Below, one piece after another: positions 1-11,327 of a stretch of 64,000 nt of DNA. The stretch is from Ancistrus triradiatus (lineage: Eukaryota; Chordata; Actinopteri; Siluriformes; Loricariidae): positions 62,001 through 126,000 of the forward strand of contig JAJAGP010000091.1 in NCBI GenBank assembly GCA_025084515.1, written 5' to 3'. Each line of letters starts with the position of its first letter. Positions within the stretch are counted from its first letter, which is position 1. Under the pieces are notes generated by a model, which was not told the DNA's origin, searched no databases, and was given only the letters and a program-made list of their open reading frames with translations. Position numbers and translations under genes: made by a program.

Positions 1-182
1 CAAAGGTCCTACAAGAAGCAGAGGCTGGGCCGATTGAGGAAGCGCTCCAGGGCCTGGTCGAAGCAGGACAGCAGCTCTGTAGTGGCTGGAGTAGGAGGCC
101 TGACTCAAGAGGGCTGGAAGGACAAGATTCTACGGAGGTCCAAGAAGCAGAGAGAGGCCGCAGATGAGAACATGTCAGAATG
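1..182 (+). CDS. gpatch2l: gpatch2l coding exon, 5' partial (large N-terminal-half exon)
   Basis: The exon is open in frame from base 1 for 60 codons and ends with two bases (TG) before a GT donor at 183. It begins QRSYKKQRLGRLRKRS and ends AADENMSE. The split codon TG plus T of the next exon gives Cys, so the join reads ENMSECETSSVCSS, which matches the GPATCH2L family as I recall it; the paralog GPATCH2 has MSESDSSS at the same place. The segment is rich in Lys/Arg, as expected of this probably nuclear protein; its molecular role is poorly known. The true exon start and the N-terminus lie upstream of the window. The donor (GTATTT) is not a strong consensus. Without the splice the frame would stop at about 201. 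Confidence 0.85.
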
Positions 183-299
183 GTATTTCTGCTTTGCTTC
201 TTAAACTGTAGGTAAAAGTGACTGGTCTTGGTGCATTATACAAGATTTATATGATATTTTTTGCATGTTTAAACCTAGATTTTTTTTAACTGGTCACAG

Positions 300-515
300 T
301 TGCAGGAGCTCTGGCGCCTGTCTCCAGAGAACAGGTGTGTGTGTGCCCTGGATGGGAGGCCAGTCCGTCACAGGGCTGGGTAGGGGCCACTGTTGCAATG
401 TGGATTAGCCCCACGACCTCTCCAGCCTCACACTCAGCATCCCCTCCCTCCGACACAGCCAGTGTTATCTGCATGTGATGCCCATGCTGGTTGCATAGCA
501 CCAACAGGGCTTACA
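300..515 (-). mobile_element. tRNA-derived SINE (family B), minus strand
   Basis: Read on the minus strand it contains GCATGGGCATCACATGCAG, an ACTGGCTGTGTCGGAGGGAG block and a tail with GACGGACTGGCCTCCCATCC. The same block recurs at 13862, 15150, 43643 and 45925, which shows a dispersed family. Confidence 0.5.
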
Positions 516-527
516 CAAGCTGTGCCA

Positions 528-900
528 CTCAAGTCTAGTCAAGTCAAATCAAGCCAAATTTATACATGTAGTGCTTTTTACAACTGTACCTTTTCTCAAA
601 GCAGTGTTACAGTTATCTAGGCCCAGTGCCCTACTTGAGCAAGCCTAGGGCGACAGTGGAAAGGAAAAAGTTCCTAAATGTGATGAGGAAGAAACCTTGG
701 GAGGACCAAGTCTCAAACAGGGACCTAATCTCCTTGGGCAGGAACGTTGGTACTATGTAAGAAATTGAACCACCCAACTGATAAGTCTAACACAATCTAA
801 AGAATAAAATAAAATATAATACATTATACAGAATACAATATTACGAAGAGTATTGTTTAACAGAGAATAATATAATAAATTAGTTAAGTAAATTAAATAA
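528..900 (+). repeat. Dispersed repeat R1 (TCAAGTCAAGTTTATTT-type) with AT-rich tail
   Basis: The order is a TCAAGTCAAATC start, TAGTGCTTTTTACAA, CTCAAAGCAGTGTTACAG, GAGCAAGCCTAGGGCGACAG and GGAAGAAACCTTGGGAGGACC, then an AT-rich tail. The same order of blocks is seen at 3305, 21360 and 50825. It is a familiar teleost interspersed repeat, but I cannot assign its class. A copy of its AT-rich tail motif (ATTATGAAGAGTATTGT) recurs at 1381-1398. Confidence 0.6.
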
Positions 901-902
901 TA

Positions 903-1050
903 GAATTCATTCATTCATTCATTGTCTTATCAGCTTGATCCTAGTCAGGATCGCAGGAAAGCCAGTGCCTAACCGGCGACACAGGACGCAAGGCAGGAGC
1001 AACCCTACATAGCATGCCAATCCATCGGAGGGCACACACACCCACACACT
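903..1050 (-). mobile_element. SINE 3' half (DANA/Mermaid type), minus strand
   Basis: Opens with (ATTC)n, the complement of the (GAAT)n SINE tail, then CTTATCAGCTTGATCCTAGT and AATCCATCGGAGGGCACAC. It matches the tails of the + strand SINEs ending at 7920 and 8402. The tRNA-like head is missing. Confidence 0.6.
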
Positions 1051-2339
1051 AATAAATTAATAAATATAATAATGTAAAATCGAGTTCTCACCGGGAAATA
1101 TTTGATGGCGGGGTACGCTCAGTTAGCTGGAGGAGGGCAGGGGCCATAATTGACCTCTGATGATTTTGGAGGGAGAACTGGAACTGGTACCTGAGGAACA
1201 TCTTGGTGTGTGGACCGGAACTAGTATCTCTTTAATAGTTATGAATTACAGTGTTTAAAATAAATTTGACAGGTGTTTGGAAGCAGAAAATGTGTACAGG
1301 GGTGCCACGATACTCTCATCTACAAAAGGAGGGTGTTTGGGAACCAATAGATATAGACTATAATAAATTAAAGATAACAATATTATGAAGAGTATTGTAA
1401 AATATAGAATATAAGACAATAGTCCAGACCATAAATAAAACAATAAACACTCAAGTGCTTCGTATTATAGGTAAGGGAATTAAACATAAAAATTCTAGAC
1501 ATATTCTAGACTTTTTAAAGTATTCTAGGTTTTGGGCAAACCTTTTAGGTGAAAGCCCCATTATCAATCTCAGTATCAGACTGGTGCATCACTAAGGGTT
1601 ATTGTTATAGATTCCGAATAAGTGTCATTTTACACAGCAGAACTGCTTTGTTTCTTGTTCATTTTAGTGATTAAGCTCATAATATAAATCTGTCCAAGGC
1701 CATAAAAAGTGAAGACATTTAAAACGATCTACAAGCTCACCTAAATCTCATTGTCAACAGTCAGTGTAGCCTCATTGCACCATGATTCATGCTGCGTCAA
1801 TTCATCAACTGGATTGCTATTAAAAATGAAGCCCATAAGGCAGTGCAGTCCTCTTTGTTGCTGAGGAGATTAGCAGAGGGAATTTGCTTTTGCTTGTTGC
1901 CTCTCGGCTACAATTAGCTTATGATGTCTCGTTTCCAAAATTACAAACAAAGTGTGGTGCTTGTATTGATCACTGGGAAATGAAGTTTTGTGGAATCCCA
2001 GGTAATTAAGTTTTGTGGCAAAGTGGATAGCCCCCTGTACAGCAGCACTCCCATTCTCTAAGATCAACTGTATCACACAGATGTCTGAAGATTGACTTTG
2101 ACTCAGTGAATTACCTCTGTGTCAATGGAAGGCTGCAATTTACTTAAGGCTCACTATTAGGAACTTTAGAGGTGTGTAATTTAAAGCCTGTCGCAGAAGC
2201 ACTGGTGCTCAATACGATATCTGGCATTGAACTGATTAGAGTTGGTTTACATTTGTTTGCCAATTCATTTATTAAAGCCTAAACTATGATCTCTTTGTTT
2301 ATGGTCATGAGTAAGCTTTATATTAATAGTTGGCATATA

Positions 2340-2560
2340 AACACTTAACAGAGGTCAACTAGGCTGTACTGCTTCCTCTTGCTATCTCGCATTCACCCCC
2401 TGCCCCATCCCCAGTCCTTCCCCAGGTCCATGATGATCTAATTATCTGTGGGTTGGTTTAAATGAGAGAGTGAGGCGTCCGCAGCAGCCAATAATGGGGC
2501 GACAGCAGGCTTTACATCTTCTGCTTTAATTTGTGCTGACCCCGCGTGGCCTCTTGATGC
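2340..2560. other. Possible conserved non-coding element in intron
   Basis: Non-repetitive stretch with homeodomain-like AT cores (CTAATTATC, CTTTAATTTG) set in GC-richer sequence, unlike the flanking AT-rich DNA. No long open frame. This is judged from base texture only, with no comparison. Confidence 0.25.
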
Positions 2561-3304
2561 TGCTTGTTTTCTTATTTTATAGAGAAATCAATACTCCTTC
2601 TGACAGAAAACAGCTCCGGAGAAGAAATAAATGGGAACACTGTGTCGCTCTGTCAATCATTTCTCACTTACACTTGTGCCCCTCGTGCCTGATGGCAGTG
2701 GGTCTGGGTTGGACGGGAGCGTTGCAGGGCATGGTTGAGTGGATCAGACAGGTTAGCATGTATAGTTGTGCTAAAACACAGCTAGACATTTAGTACTGAA
2801 CTCAAATCCTAATGAAAAGAAGACAAGGGTAGCTGTTCTCAAAGTCACAGAACTGAGGTTAAGCAGGATGGCCAACGCATTTTGAAATGTTCTTAACAAC
2901 TTTCCCCTTAGGGTCACGAAACACATACACACACTGCGAGGCCAGATGTTAGTTTTAAGCATGCAGCGTATGTGCAGCTCATCTCCCCTCGCAGACTTTC
3001 CTTAAACCAATTCAAGTGAGCGTGAAGCAGCTGCTGGCAGCTCCAGCTGGGCAGCACATCCTTGATTAGGCCTGCGTTGGGTCTCGTGTATGGCACACCA
3101 CCTGGTGTTCAGTCTGGCCTGGCTGGAGGGCCTCACCTGTGGGTGCACACACCCCCACCAGGGCATCGGGACTTGAATGGTTCTGCTTCAGATTAGAAGG
3201 ATCAGCTGACCATGAGTCAGCTTCTCTTGAGCTCATAGTTTCATGAGGAACCTTCATTAAAGTAAATGTTGCTCTATAGTGGTTACAGCAGGGTTCTGTG
3301 AAAG

Positions 3305-3690
3305 TCAAGTCAGATTTGTTTATATAGCGCTTTTTACAAGGGAGCATTGCCTCAAAGCAGCTTTACAATTTTAGATTATTTTCTAATATCTAGGGCCAAT
3401 CCCAAATTGACCAAGCCTAGGGGGACAGTGGAAAGCAAAATCTACCTAAACATTATAAGGAAGAATCCTTGGGAGGACCAAGGCTCAAAAAGGGACCCAT
3501 CCTTCTTGGGTGTCTTAGATGATGAATGTAAGAATGAAACTGGTTTTTAAGTAGTCAAATAAGTCTAAAGTAATATTTTTAAAAATAATGTCAAAAATAT
3601 GCATATTGGCATTATTTAGTCCGATACACAGAGTCACTTTAGGATCTCGGCAGTCCTTGGCAGTACATTGAAAACATTCCAAATGTCATT
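3305..3690 (+). repeat. Dispersed repeat R1, copy 2
   Basis: Starts TCAAGTCAGATTTGTTTATA, then ATAGCGCTTTTTACAAG, CTCAAAGCAGCTTTACAA, GGAAGAATCCTTGGGAGGA. The 3' part (GGCATTATTTAGTCCGATAC, CAGAGTCACTTTAGG) is shared with 21780-21820, so the repeat is at least about 380 bp long. Confidence 0.6.
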
Positions 3691-5439
3691 GAAAGGGTTG
3701 AGCAGTAAACAATTTTAGGTTTCTAGAACATTTTTGTGGTGTTCTGAGATTTTCATTTCTAGAATGGTAACATTCTTAGATGTAGAAAAATTAACACATT
3801 TTTACCATGTTAGTATCTGACTGTGTGGTAACATTGTGCAAACATTAACACTCTATGAGAATGCTGTAGAGCAAACTGTTATTAGATCAGGGTTTCAGAA
3901 TAATAGAAAAATGTACTTTCGGTAATGTTACAGACTGATCTTATACTTTTAAATTATCTCTAAGTTAAATTTACGGCTTAATTTTATTTTTTATGTTCCT
4001 AAACACTCTGTGAACCATAGAGAGCCATATAGAAGTGGTTTCATTAACTCGAGTCATTGTTCCTTACTGCCTTGTAACATTTTCCACTTGAAATTGCTTT
4101 GGTAATATTGATTTGTAAAAGTAGGGAAGGAATTTGGGACTGGAGGCCAACTTGCTCTAGTTCGTCTCCTAAATCCCTGAGACTAATCCAATTATCCAAA
4201 CTGAGCAAGCCTGCCGACCCTTTTAATCAGACACTTATGGAAGAGGGCATAGTCTTGGAATGGAACTGCTTGTTATCAGCTAGACGCCCCTCTTAATTTT
4301 GGTGTTAGCTGTCTTTGTTCTGGAGTGTGGAATAAGCCAGTGCTCAATGACTCTCCAACGCACAGTAATCTTACCCCAAACTGGCCTACCAGTCTCCAGA
4401 GGCGAGGATTATGTTCTATTGATTACACCCAGTCTTAGAAGTGTGTTTTGGGCTCACCTACCCAGAATGTATGTAGACAATGGGACAAGAAGGGAAAAGA
4501 TTAGCTCATCCAGAGCAAGCTTTGGGGTGATTACTGTTGGGAGGTCCAGGCTGTGTGCAGGAATGAGGAAGCACTTACATGTAGCTGCTGATCTGTATAA
4601 CTGTGTTGTAAAGTTTTTTCAAGTTTCAGATGCCTTGTTTGCCTAAGACAAGGCGAGACACAGGCAGATAAACTTAGTCCCACTGAAGGTCATGTTACGG
4701 GGGAAGGGAGGCTCCTACGAGGCGTAAGAAAAATGTTAGTTTCAATAATGCATGGCATTAATTAGGCACTACTTAATGGAAACCGTTTCATATTGTCTGC
4801 GAGACTCTGAAGGCAACATCACATTACACCTTTAATAATGTTTAATACTTAATGTGCAGCCCTAATTAATTGTTTATATTGCAGCTATCATTCTTCCTCT
4901 CACTCGACACTCAACCACAGCATTACAATCTAAGTTCACTTAGATTTAGAAAGATTTTTCATTTTTAGACCATATATTACGTAACTTCTGACAATTGATT
5001 GCTAATATTGGAAATTGAAATTTGTATGTTTAAAAAAAACCTTTTACATGTTCAAGAACACAAATATAGGAGGGATTGGTAAAATTAACTGTGTATGCAT
5101 ATGCATCATATAAATCCAGCACTGCAGTGAGTAATTAAATAATAATTAAATCCTGTTCGAAAACCCTTCCCAGAGAAAAGCTTTTATATAACAGATTAGT
5201 GAAAGCTGTTTTATGATCATCAAGAATTCACAACTGGGATTATCAAGTTTTATGGCATGTTGTATTATACAGTTTCATGATGTTATGTATTTTGGAAATC
5301 GATATTTTTCGTTCTACCTTTAGCGTAAACATGTCTTTGAAAAAACATAATATGCTCTCATTCAGAGTGTCTTCCAACTGGTACAGTCTTATAAGTTACA
5401 GTACAAGTCATTGTTGGGTAAGGGTGTTCTTCAAGAACA

Positions 5440-5537
5440 CAAGAGTGGCAGACTGGCAGTGCTGGGACTATAAATCTGCACCTTCTGGTCCGTATTCCAG
5501 TAACTTAAGGGCTCTGTCGCCACAGTCATGCTAAAGG
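5440..5537 (-). mobile_element. SINE family C fragment, minus strand
   Basis: GTGGCAGACTGGCAGTGCTG, then ACCTTCTGGTCC and CAGTAACTTAAGGGC, ending GTCGCCACAGTC, is the complement of the family C head seen at 17908 (GTGGTAGCC...GGACCAGAAGGTCC). Confidence 0.5.
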
Positions 5538-5591
5538 TAAAATTTTCTCATAAGAAATATGTAGTCTCTGCAGGAAACCAACTTAAATCTA

Positions 5592-5738
5592 ACATTCATT
5601 CATTCATTTTCTTATCCGCTTGATCCTGGTCAGGGTCGGGGGAAAGCCCGTGCTTAGCCGACGACACAGGGTGCAAGGCAGGAACAACCCCAAATAGGGC
5701 ACCACTCCATTGTAGGGCACAAAGACACACTAAGGTAA
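5592..5738 (-). mobile_element. SINE 3' half (DANA/Mermaid type), minus strand
   Basis: (ATTC)n followed by CTTATCCGCTTGATCCTGGT, then ACACAGGGTGCAAGGCAGGA and ACTCCATTGTAGGGCAC. A headless copy of the same family as 903-1050. Confidence 0.6.
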
Positions 5739-5896
5739 TAGTTAATTACCTTAATTAATAGTTCATTCAAATTTGCAGTGTTGTGTTATAATGAGGTTTG
5801 ATCACCACAGAAATGGTAAGTCTTGTACAAGCTTTGTAAGGCTTGTATATTTTCAGATTGTAATTACTGTACATGCAAGTGAAAAGCACATTTTAA

Positions 5897-5897
<1 letters not shown>

Positions 5898-5940
<43 letters not shown>

Positions 5941-5943
5941 TTT
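5898..5943. repeat. (AAT)n microsatellite
   Basis: About 14 uninterrupted ATA/AAT units, followed by TTTATTTATTTA. Confidence 0.95.
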
Positions 5944-6071
5944 ATTTATTTATAAGTGACTTACAAGATACTCAAGGACATGGGAAAACCAAGGGAAAAA
6001 TGAAATGAACAACGAAATAAAACATGTTTTTGTTGAGCTTTGACATTTTTATGATTAAAATCTATATTTTA

Positions 6072-6200
6072 TGGGGTGGCACAGTGGTGCATGTGGTTAG
6101 CGCAGTCACCTCACAGCTCCAGAAGTCCCCGGTTTCAAAGACATGCCTTAGGTTAACTGGTTACTCTGATTTGACCCAGTATATGTGGGGGTCATCATCA
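6072..6200 (+). mobile_element. tRNA-derived SINE head (family A)
   Basis: GGGGTGGCACAGTGGTGCAT then GTGGTTAGCGCAGTCACCTC is the A-box region of DANA/Mermaid-like SINEs. GTCCCCGGTTTCAAAGACAT shows a degraded B-box fused to a body segment by an internal deletion. Confidence 0.6.
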
Positions 6201-7185
6201 GGGGATGCAATTTACTCTGCAGTGTATCCAAATATCTGTCAAATATTTAATGTAACCAAAATAATTATGTATGCCTGATGTAAAAATGCTTATGTCTGAT
6301 ACAGTTAGATTTTTATTTTATTTTATTGTATTCACAAATCTGCACACTGGCTCTAGATCACCCCTGAACCTATGCTTAGCAGTTTATGGTTTGACCTTAA
6401 ATGCCACCTACAATATTAAAAAGTGTTGAGAAGCTGTTTTACCTTTCATTTACAGGCCTAAAGCTAATTCCTTCTCATGTACTCATAAATGGAGCTATAA
6501 ATGCAGTTATGAATTAATAAAATGGCATCTGTAATGCCTGCTGCATTTTTGCGTCTGACTGCCAAGCACACGAGCTGACATAAGGCAGCGGTTGTCCATG
6601 CTGCAGTTTTAACAGGACAATTAGCACTCCTTATGAATCTTACAGTACCGGGATGGGCAGTAGCTGTTCTTCCTTCTGCTGACACCTAAGGCTTCCTGTA
6701 ATGCTCAGACTCACTTCCAGAGGCCAGCAGACAGCTGTGTGTGTGTGGTCGTACACGTGTGTTTATGCATGTGTCCAGGAGTGCTGGGCTAAGCCTGCTT
6801 TATTCCCATAAGGCCGTGACCCCCCTCCTACAGCTGCTTCCTGGGCGTGTGAGGGTGCGGCAGTGAGGAGGCCATCTGCTTCAAGTGATGCGTGGTGTGC
6901 CGGTACGTTGGGCCGCCCGGTGCCCAATATGGCGTAGTCCTGCATCAGCAAGTGTCTGACCCACACCAACATCTCTCTTCATGGTCAAGGTCGATTCTGA
7001 TCACCAACCATAAAGTGCAGACCAGACAAGACTGTCAGCATGTCCTAAAACTCAGGCCTCACCCTCTATGCACTGTATATGTAATCCACTCTAATGACAT
7101 GAGGAGAGAACACATATAGTGATGTTTATTTTAAATAACAATAATTATATTATAATATATAATTAACAACTTAATATGCCTAGAA

Positions 7186-7920
7186 TTGCTCAGTGGTCAG
7201 CACTGAGCTATCCAAGTCCACTCAAAGCTCAAGAGTCATGGATTCGAGTCCCCTCAAAGCTCTAGTCATGGATTAAAGTCCTCTTAAAGCTCTAGAGTCA
7301 TGGATTTGAGTCCCTTCAAAGCTCTAGAGTCATGGATTCAAGTCCCCTCAATGCTCAAGAGTCATGGATTTGAGTCCTCTCAAAGCTCTAGTCATGGATT
7401 TGAGCCCAATCAAAGCTCTAGAGTCATGGATTGAGTCCCCTCAAAGCTCTAGAGTCATGGATTTGAGTCTTCTCAAAGCTCTTGTCATGGATTTGAACCC
7501 AGTCAAAGCTCTAGAGTCATGGATTGAGTCCCCTCAAAGGTCTAGTCATGAATTTGAGTCCTCTGAAAGCTCTAGAGTCATGGATTCAAGTCTCATCAAA
7601 GCTCTAGAGTCATGGATTCGAGTCCCCTAAAAGCTCTAGAGTTATGTATCCAGTCTTGATTCATGCATGGGAGAGAGATATGTCTGCATGGGTCTTCTCC
7701 ATGCAATACAGTTTCCTCCCACATTTCAAAGTCATGTGTTGGTCAGTTGGCGTCTCTAAAGTGTCTTTGTGTGATGGAGTGTTTGAGTGCATGTGTTAAT
7801 ATGCCCTGCGATGGACTGGTGCCTTGTCCGAAGGTTGGCACCTGCCTTGCACCTGTGCTTCTAGATTGGCCCTGGCCACCCACAACCCTGAACTGGATTA
7901 AGCAGGTATAGAAAATGCAT
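7186..7920 (+). mobile_element. SINE whose B-box region is amplified into a minisatellite
   Basis: The head begins TTGCTCAGTGGTCAGCACTG. The body TTTCCTCCCACATTTCAAAG, TTGGTCAGTTGGCGTCTCTA, TGCGATGGACTGGTGCCTTG and the tail CCCTGAACTGGATTAAGCAG, about 7700-7915, are typical of this SINE class. Between them, 7230-7650 holds about 13 copies of a 29-33-bp unit with consensus near GTCATGGATTTGAGTCC plus TCAAAGCTCTAGA. The core GGATTCGAGTCCC is a tRNA B-box (GGTTCGAATCC). An 88-codon open frame here is an artefact of the repeat. Confidence 0.75.
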
Positions 7921-8237
7921 GAATCAATATTATGCTAAAATAAAATAAAAAACCCTGATATTAAAGTAATGTAATAAAAGGATATTTAAAATGGATAGGA
8001 AAATGAACAGACAACGAAATAAAGAAAACTGAACTTAATTTCAAATAAAACCAGATTAAAACAGTTTAAAATATCTAAAAATGAAACAAAAAAAAATCTT
8101 AATTAGCTGATATGTAAAATAAATATACTATTTTATTTCACATTTATACAGTTGAATTTTTCAAAATTTTTGTAATATGTAAATTTTGTAATTTTTTGTT
8201 TGTAATTCAGTGCAATTCAAATATATAATTCAATGTA

Positions 8238-8402
8238 TTTGGGGGTATGGTGGCGCAGCGGTTAGCTGATCCCCGGTCCTGGCCCAGCCATTGTCTGTAT
8301 GTGCATGTCCATGTATATGTGCACTGCAGTGGACTTTTGCCCTGTCTAGGGTTGGCTTAACTGGATTAAGCAGGTATGAAAATGAATGAATGAATGAATG
8401 TA
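8238..8402 (+). mobile_element. Short internally deleted SINE, complete ends
   Basis: GGGGGTATGGTGGCGCAGCG head, shortened body, TGCACTGCAGTGGACTTTTGCC, ACTGGATTAAGCAGGTATG and a (GAAT)4 tail. Confidence 0.7.
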
Positions 8403-9314
8403 TGTGGCAGATGTTTGAGCTAATAAAACTCTCTCAAATCTCTTTAGTTTACATGGTATAGTGAATATGATTGATGTTCTCAGTTCTGAACCTACTGATC
8501 TGTTCCTGTAGAGCAGTAATAGTCTGATCAGAGCTTATGAGACTCAGCCTGGTCCTGCCACACCAGTGCTCTGTGTTACAGGCCTGAGGTGCGAGAGAAT
8601 CTGTTACAGAAATCAAACCTGAGTCTGTGCTATGGTCTGATGCTGCAGGCTGGAGTGCAGATGCCATGCAGTTACAGTCCTGAGGCCTGAGGTTCGATGT
8701 ATGTCCACTGAATGAGCTTCTCATGTAAACCGTGAGGGGACAAATCTGGTGAATCCTGTCATCTTCAGAAGAGGCTGTGCAGATTAGATTGGAGCTGATG
8801 GGGAGGGATATTCAATTAGATTGGGCATGTCACTCACAAGCTTCCATCTGCATCTGGACCTGCCTATCCCCACCTTTCGGTTTCTAATCCTGAACTATTA
8901 GATTTGTCTGATTGTAGTTCTGTATTTTGAACAATTTTAATTTGTAATGTACAACATTGTATGTTGGGTGATCTGGTAAAATATTACATCAAAATACTTG
9001 TGTACACTTTCTTAATTCATAATGTGCAGATTGAGATTTAGTTTGTCCTTCAGAATGCCAGCAAAATAGTGGTGCCACATTAAAGCATGAACTGGAGATC
9101 TAATCCCTTGTTAGTCTGAGTATAACTTGAGTTGTTAAGGGTTTAGGTACGGAGATATTCTCAGAACGCATAGAATGACATATGCTACTGCAGCATTATC
9201 ATATCATCACATTGCCCTGACCTAATACTGGTGTATTTACACGCTATGCAGATTAAAAATAAAAAAAAATTTTGTTTTGTTTTTTAATCAGAGCTGTGCT
9301 TTGTTTCTCTACAG

Positions 9315-9376
9315 TGAGACAAGCAGTGTCTGCAGCAGTGACCCGGGGCTTTTCACTAACGATGAGGGAAGGCAAG
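9315..9376 (+). CDS. gpatch2l: gpatch2l coding exon, 62 bp
   Basis: Starts after TTTCTCTACAG and ends at CAAG before the donor GTAGGA. One base completes the split Cys codon, twenty codons follow, and one base is left over. The exon encodes ETSSVCSSDPGLFTNDEGRQ, the most strongly conserved part of the GPATCH2/GPATCH2L family. It is far too short to appear as a stand-alone reading frame. The acidic GLFTNDEGRQG motif continues across the next junction into DDEQSDWF. Entry phase matches exon 1-182 and exit phase matches 13332-13508, so the three exons join without a frameshift. This is one of the firmest identifications in the window. Confidence 0.93.
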
Positions 9377-9654
9377 GTAGGAATATCTTCAATATTAATT
9401 CTATTAGCAGCTTGTGCAGCTTGTGCAGCTTGGAGGTAAGAGCCAGCTGCTGGAACTGCTGGTTCAACTCTTGGACTGTGCTTTTAATATGGATGGTCAG
9501 GTGGGGCAGCTATGTAGCCTTGCGAAGGACTGACATCCCATACAGTGACAAATTTGCCTGTGAATGTCCATAACCCTGACCTCAATATGTGGGGTCAAAA
9601 CAGAAACCTTTCACGTTTAATTCAGTCTCTGTTGTTTTTATGTATACGATGTAC

Positions 9655-9960
9655 AATGGGCTATGTTCTGACAAATCCGTCGTAAGTTGAATTTATCATA
9701 CATAGAGGAGTTTAATATAGATATATATGGTGTAGTGTACATTAAACACGATTAAAACACTTATGTGTATTTATATGTATTATTGGATTCCTGTCATAAA
9801 GTTGAAAATTTGTAAGTTAGGCCATTGTAAAATGAGGAGTACCTCTGAGATACAAAATCTACAGGTATCTACAGGTATCCCTGATTTATGTAAGTTGAAT
9901 TTAAACTTAAACCGAGGAGTTTAATATATGCCGTATATATCATAGCATAGCCTACCATAA
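9655..9960. repeat. Degraded repeat with two similar halves
   Basis: GTAAGTTGAATTTATCATAC...GAGGAGTTTAATATA near 9680 is repeated as GTAAGTTGAATTTAAACTTA...GAGGAGTTTAATATA near 9889. ATAAAGTTGAAAATTTGTAAG resembles the ends of Tigger/pogo-type elements. Only loosely supported. Confidence 0.35.
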
Positions 9961-10580
9961 ACATGCTTAAGACCCTTACATGTACATGAACCTACAGTTT
10001 GTCATAATCATCAACATAAAGCTTATTTTATAATAAAGTACTGAATATATCATGTCACTTATTGAATAATGTATTGACAGTGAAAAACAAAAACGATTAT
10101 TGGTGCTTTTCCTCATTACATTTACAGCGCTTATCACTGTCGTCACATGACTCCCTATGTCACGCACTGCAACAAACAAACCAAATACTAAGAAATGATT
10201 AAATTTATGTAGCAAATTTTTTTTTCAACAGATTCATCATTTCACTCAAATTGCTATGCTGGTTATATGACTTGCAATGAAAACCACTGTATCAAATTTG
10301 AGAACATGCTAAATGGAATGCAAAGATTTTCAGTAGTGGGCTCAGACTTTTGGTCTCCATTGTATATCAATCACCACAAAAGCCGTAGTAATTTATTTTA
10401 TTAATAAATTCTAAAAATACATGAATAAAATATTAGAACACAGTAATATAAGACTAATATAACACGGACTACACAGATTATAGTGTGTGAAACGAATTAG
10501 GACTGTACAGTATCTTATGTGTATTTTACATGTATTGGGATATGGATGAATGGAATTGGCAACAGTGACAAATTCTGTCC

Positions 10581-10582
<2 letters not shown>

Positions 10583-10623
<41 letters not shown>
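10583..10623. repeat. (AAT)n microsatellite
   Basis: About 13 perfect units. Confidence 0.95.
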
Positions 10624-10626
<3 letters not shown>

Positions 10627-10985
10627 TGTAATTATTGTTTTGGATCATGCAGCCGAATCAAACCAAGCGTACAGCTGGAACTGTATTTTTAGCAATCCAA
10701 TCATAGCAGAAAATGTTGTTTAACACAACAGGGGAAAACACATGATACAAAGTGCCCATATACACTGGGTAACAGTGGGTGGCACTCACTGGTGCCCATG
10801 TGGCTCTAATGAGAGGTTGTCATGTAGCGCTAATGAGCGCTGAAGGCTTTGCTAATCTCATTACGTGTGGAGGTGCTAGGCATCTTTTGATTTAACAGTT
10901 GTCACTACACCTTGACTGTGAGAGGCATGGCCTCACCGGGTAGGTGACTGACAGGTCCATGGGGAGCACTGCATCTGGGAGTGGG

Positions 10986-10986
<1 letters not shown>

Positions 10987-11019
<33 letters not shown>
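10987..11019. repeat. (TG)n microsatellite
   Basis: About 15 TG units. Confidence 0.95.
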
Positions 11020-11020
<1 letters not shown>

Positions 11021-11327
11021 AGAAGCTGAAGTGGAGACCCTCTTGCAGTTATCAGTATGGCTGCAATGAAGCCGCCGGTTGACCCAGAAACCACACTGAG
11101 ATTGCACTTCACTTAACACCATTTGACACAGAGGGCACATGCAGGAGTAATTGAAATCTTACTTTGCCAGTCATGATTCCGTTGTCTGTTGGAATCATTA
11201 GATAGAGACCTTGAGTCGGTAATGTAACCACAGTCTGGGAGGAAATAGAAAAATATTTTGATTATTTAAATACATATTCAAATATTTAAGTCTAATCTCT
11301 ATCTACAGGTATAAAATGTGTAGCATA

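Larger units (their letters stand above)
183..9314 (+). other. gpatch2l: gpatch2l intron, 9.1 kb
   Basis: Bounded by the GT donor at 183 and by an acceptor ending TTTCTCTACAG at 9314. It carries SINE pieces, interspersed repeats, a trinucleotide microsatellite and the SINE minisatellite described separately. The stretches 1480-2300, 2560-3300, 3700-5270 and 8410-9270 show no gene or repeat that I recognise. Confidence 0.75.

Noticed and set aside
4099..4646. Two adjoining frames of 65 and 115 codons
   Set aside because: Different frames, no similarity to known proteins, inside a gpatch2l intron.
7364..7630. 88-codon repeat protein (MDLSPLKALV-like units)
   Set aside because: It is a by-product of the SINE minisatellite in an intron; no splice or promoter support.
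7230..7650. CRISPR-like array
   Set aside because: Repeats are contiguous with no unique spacers, and the context is a vertebrate intron.
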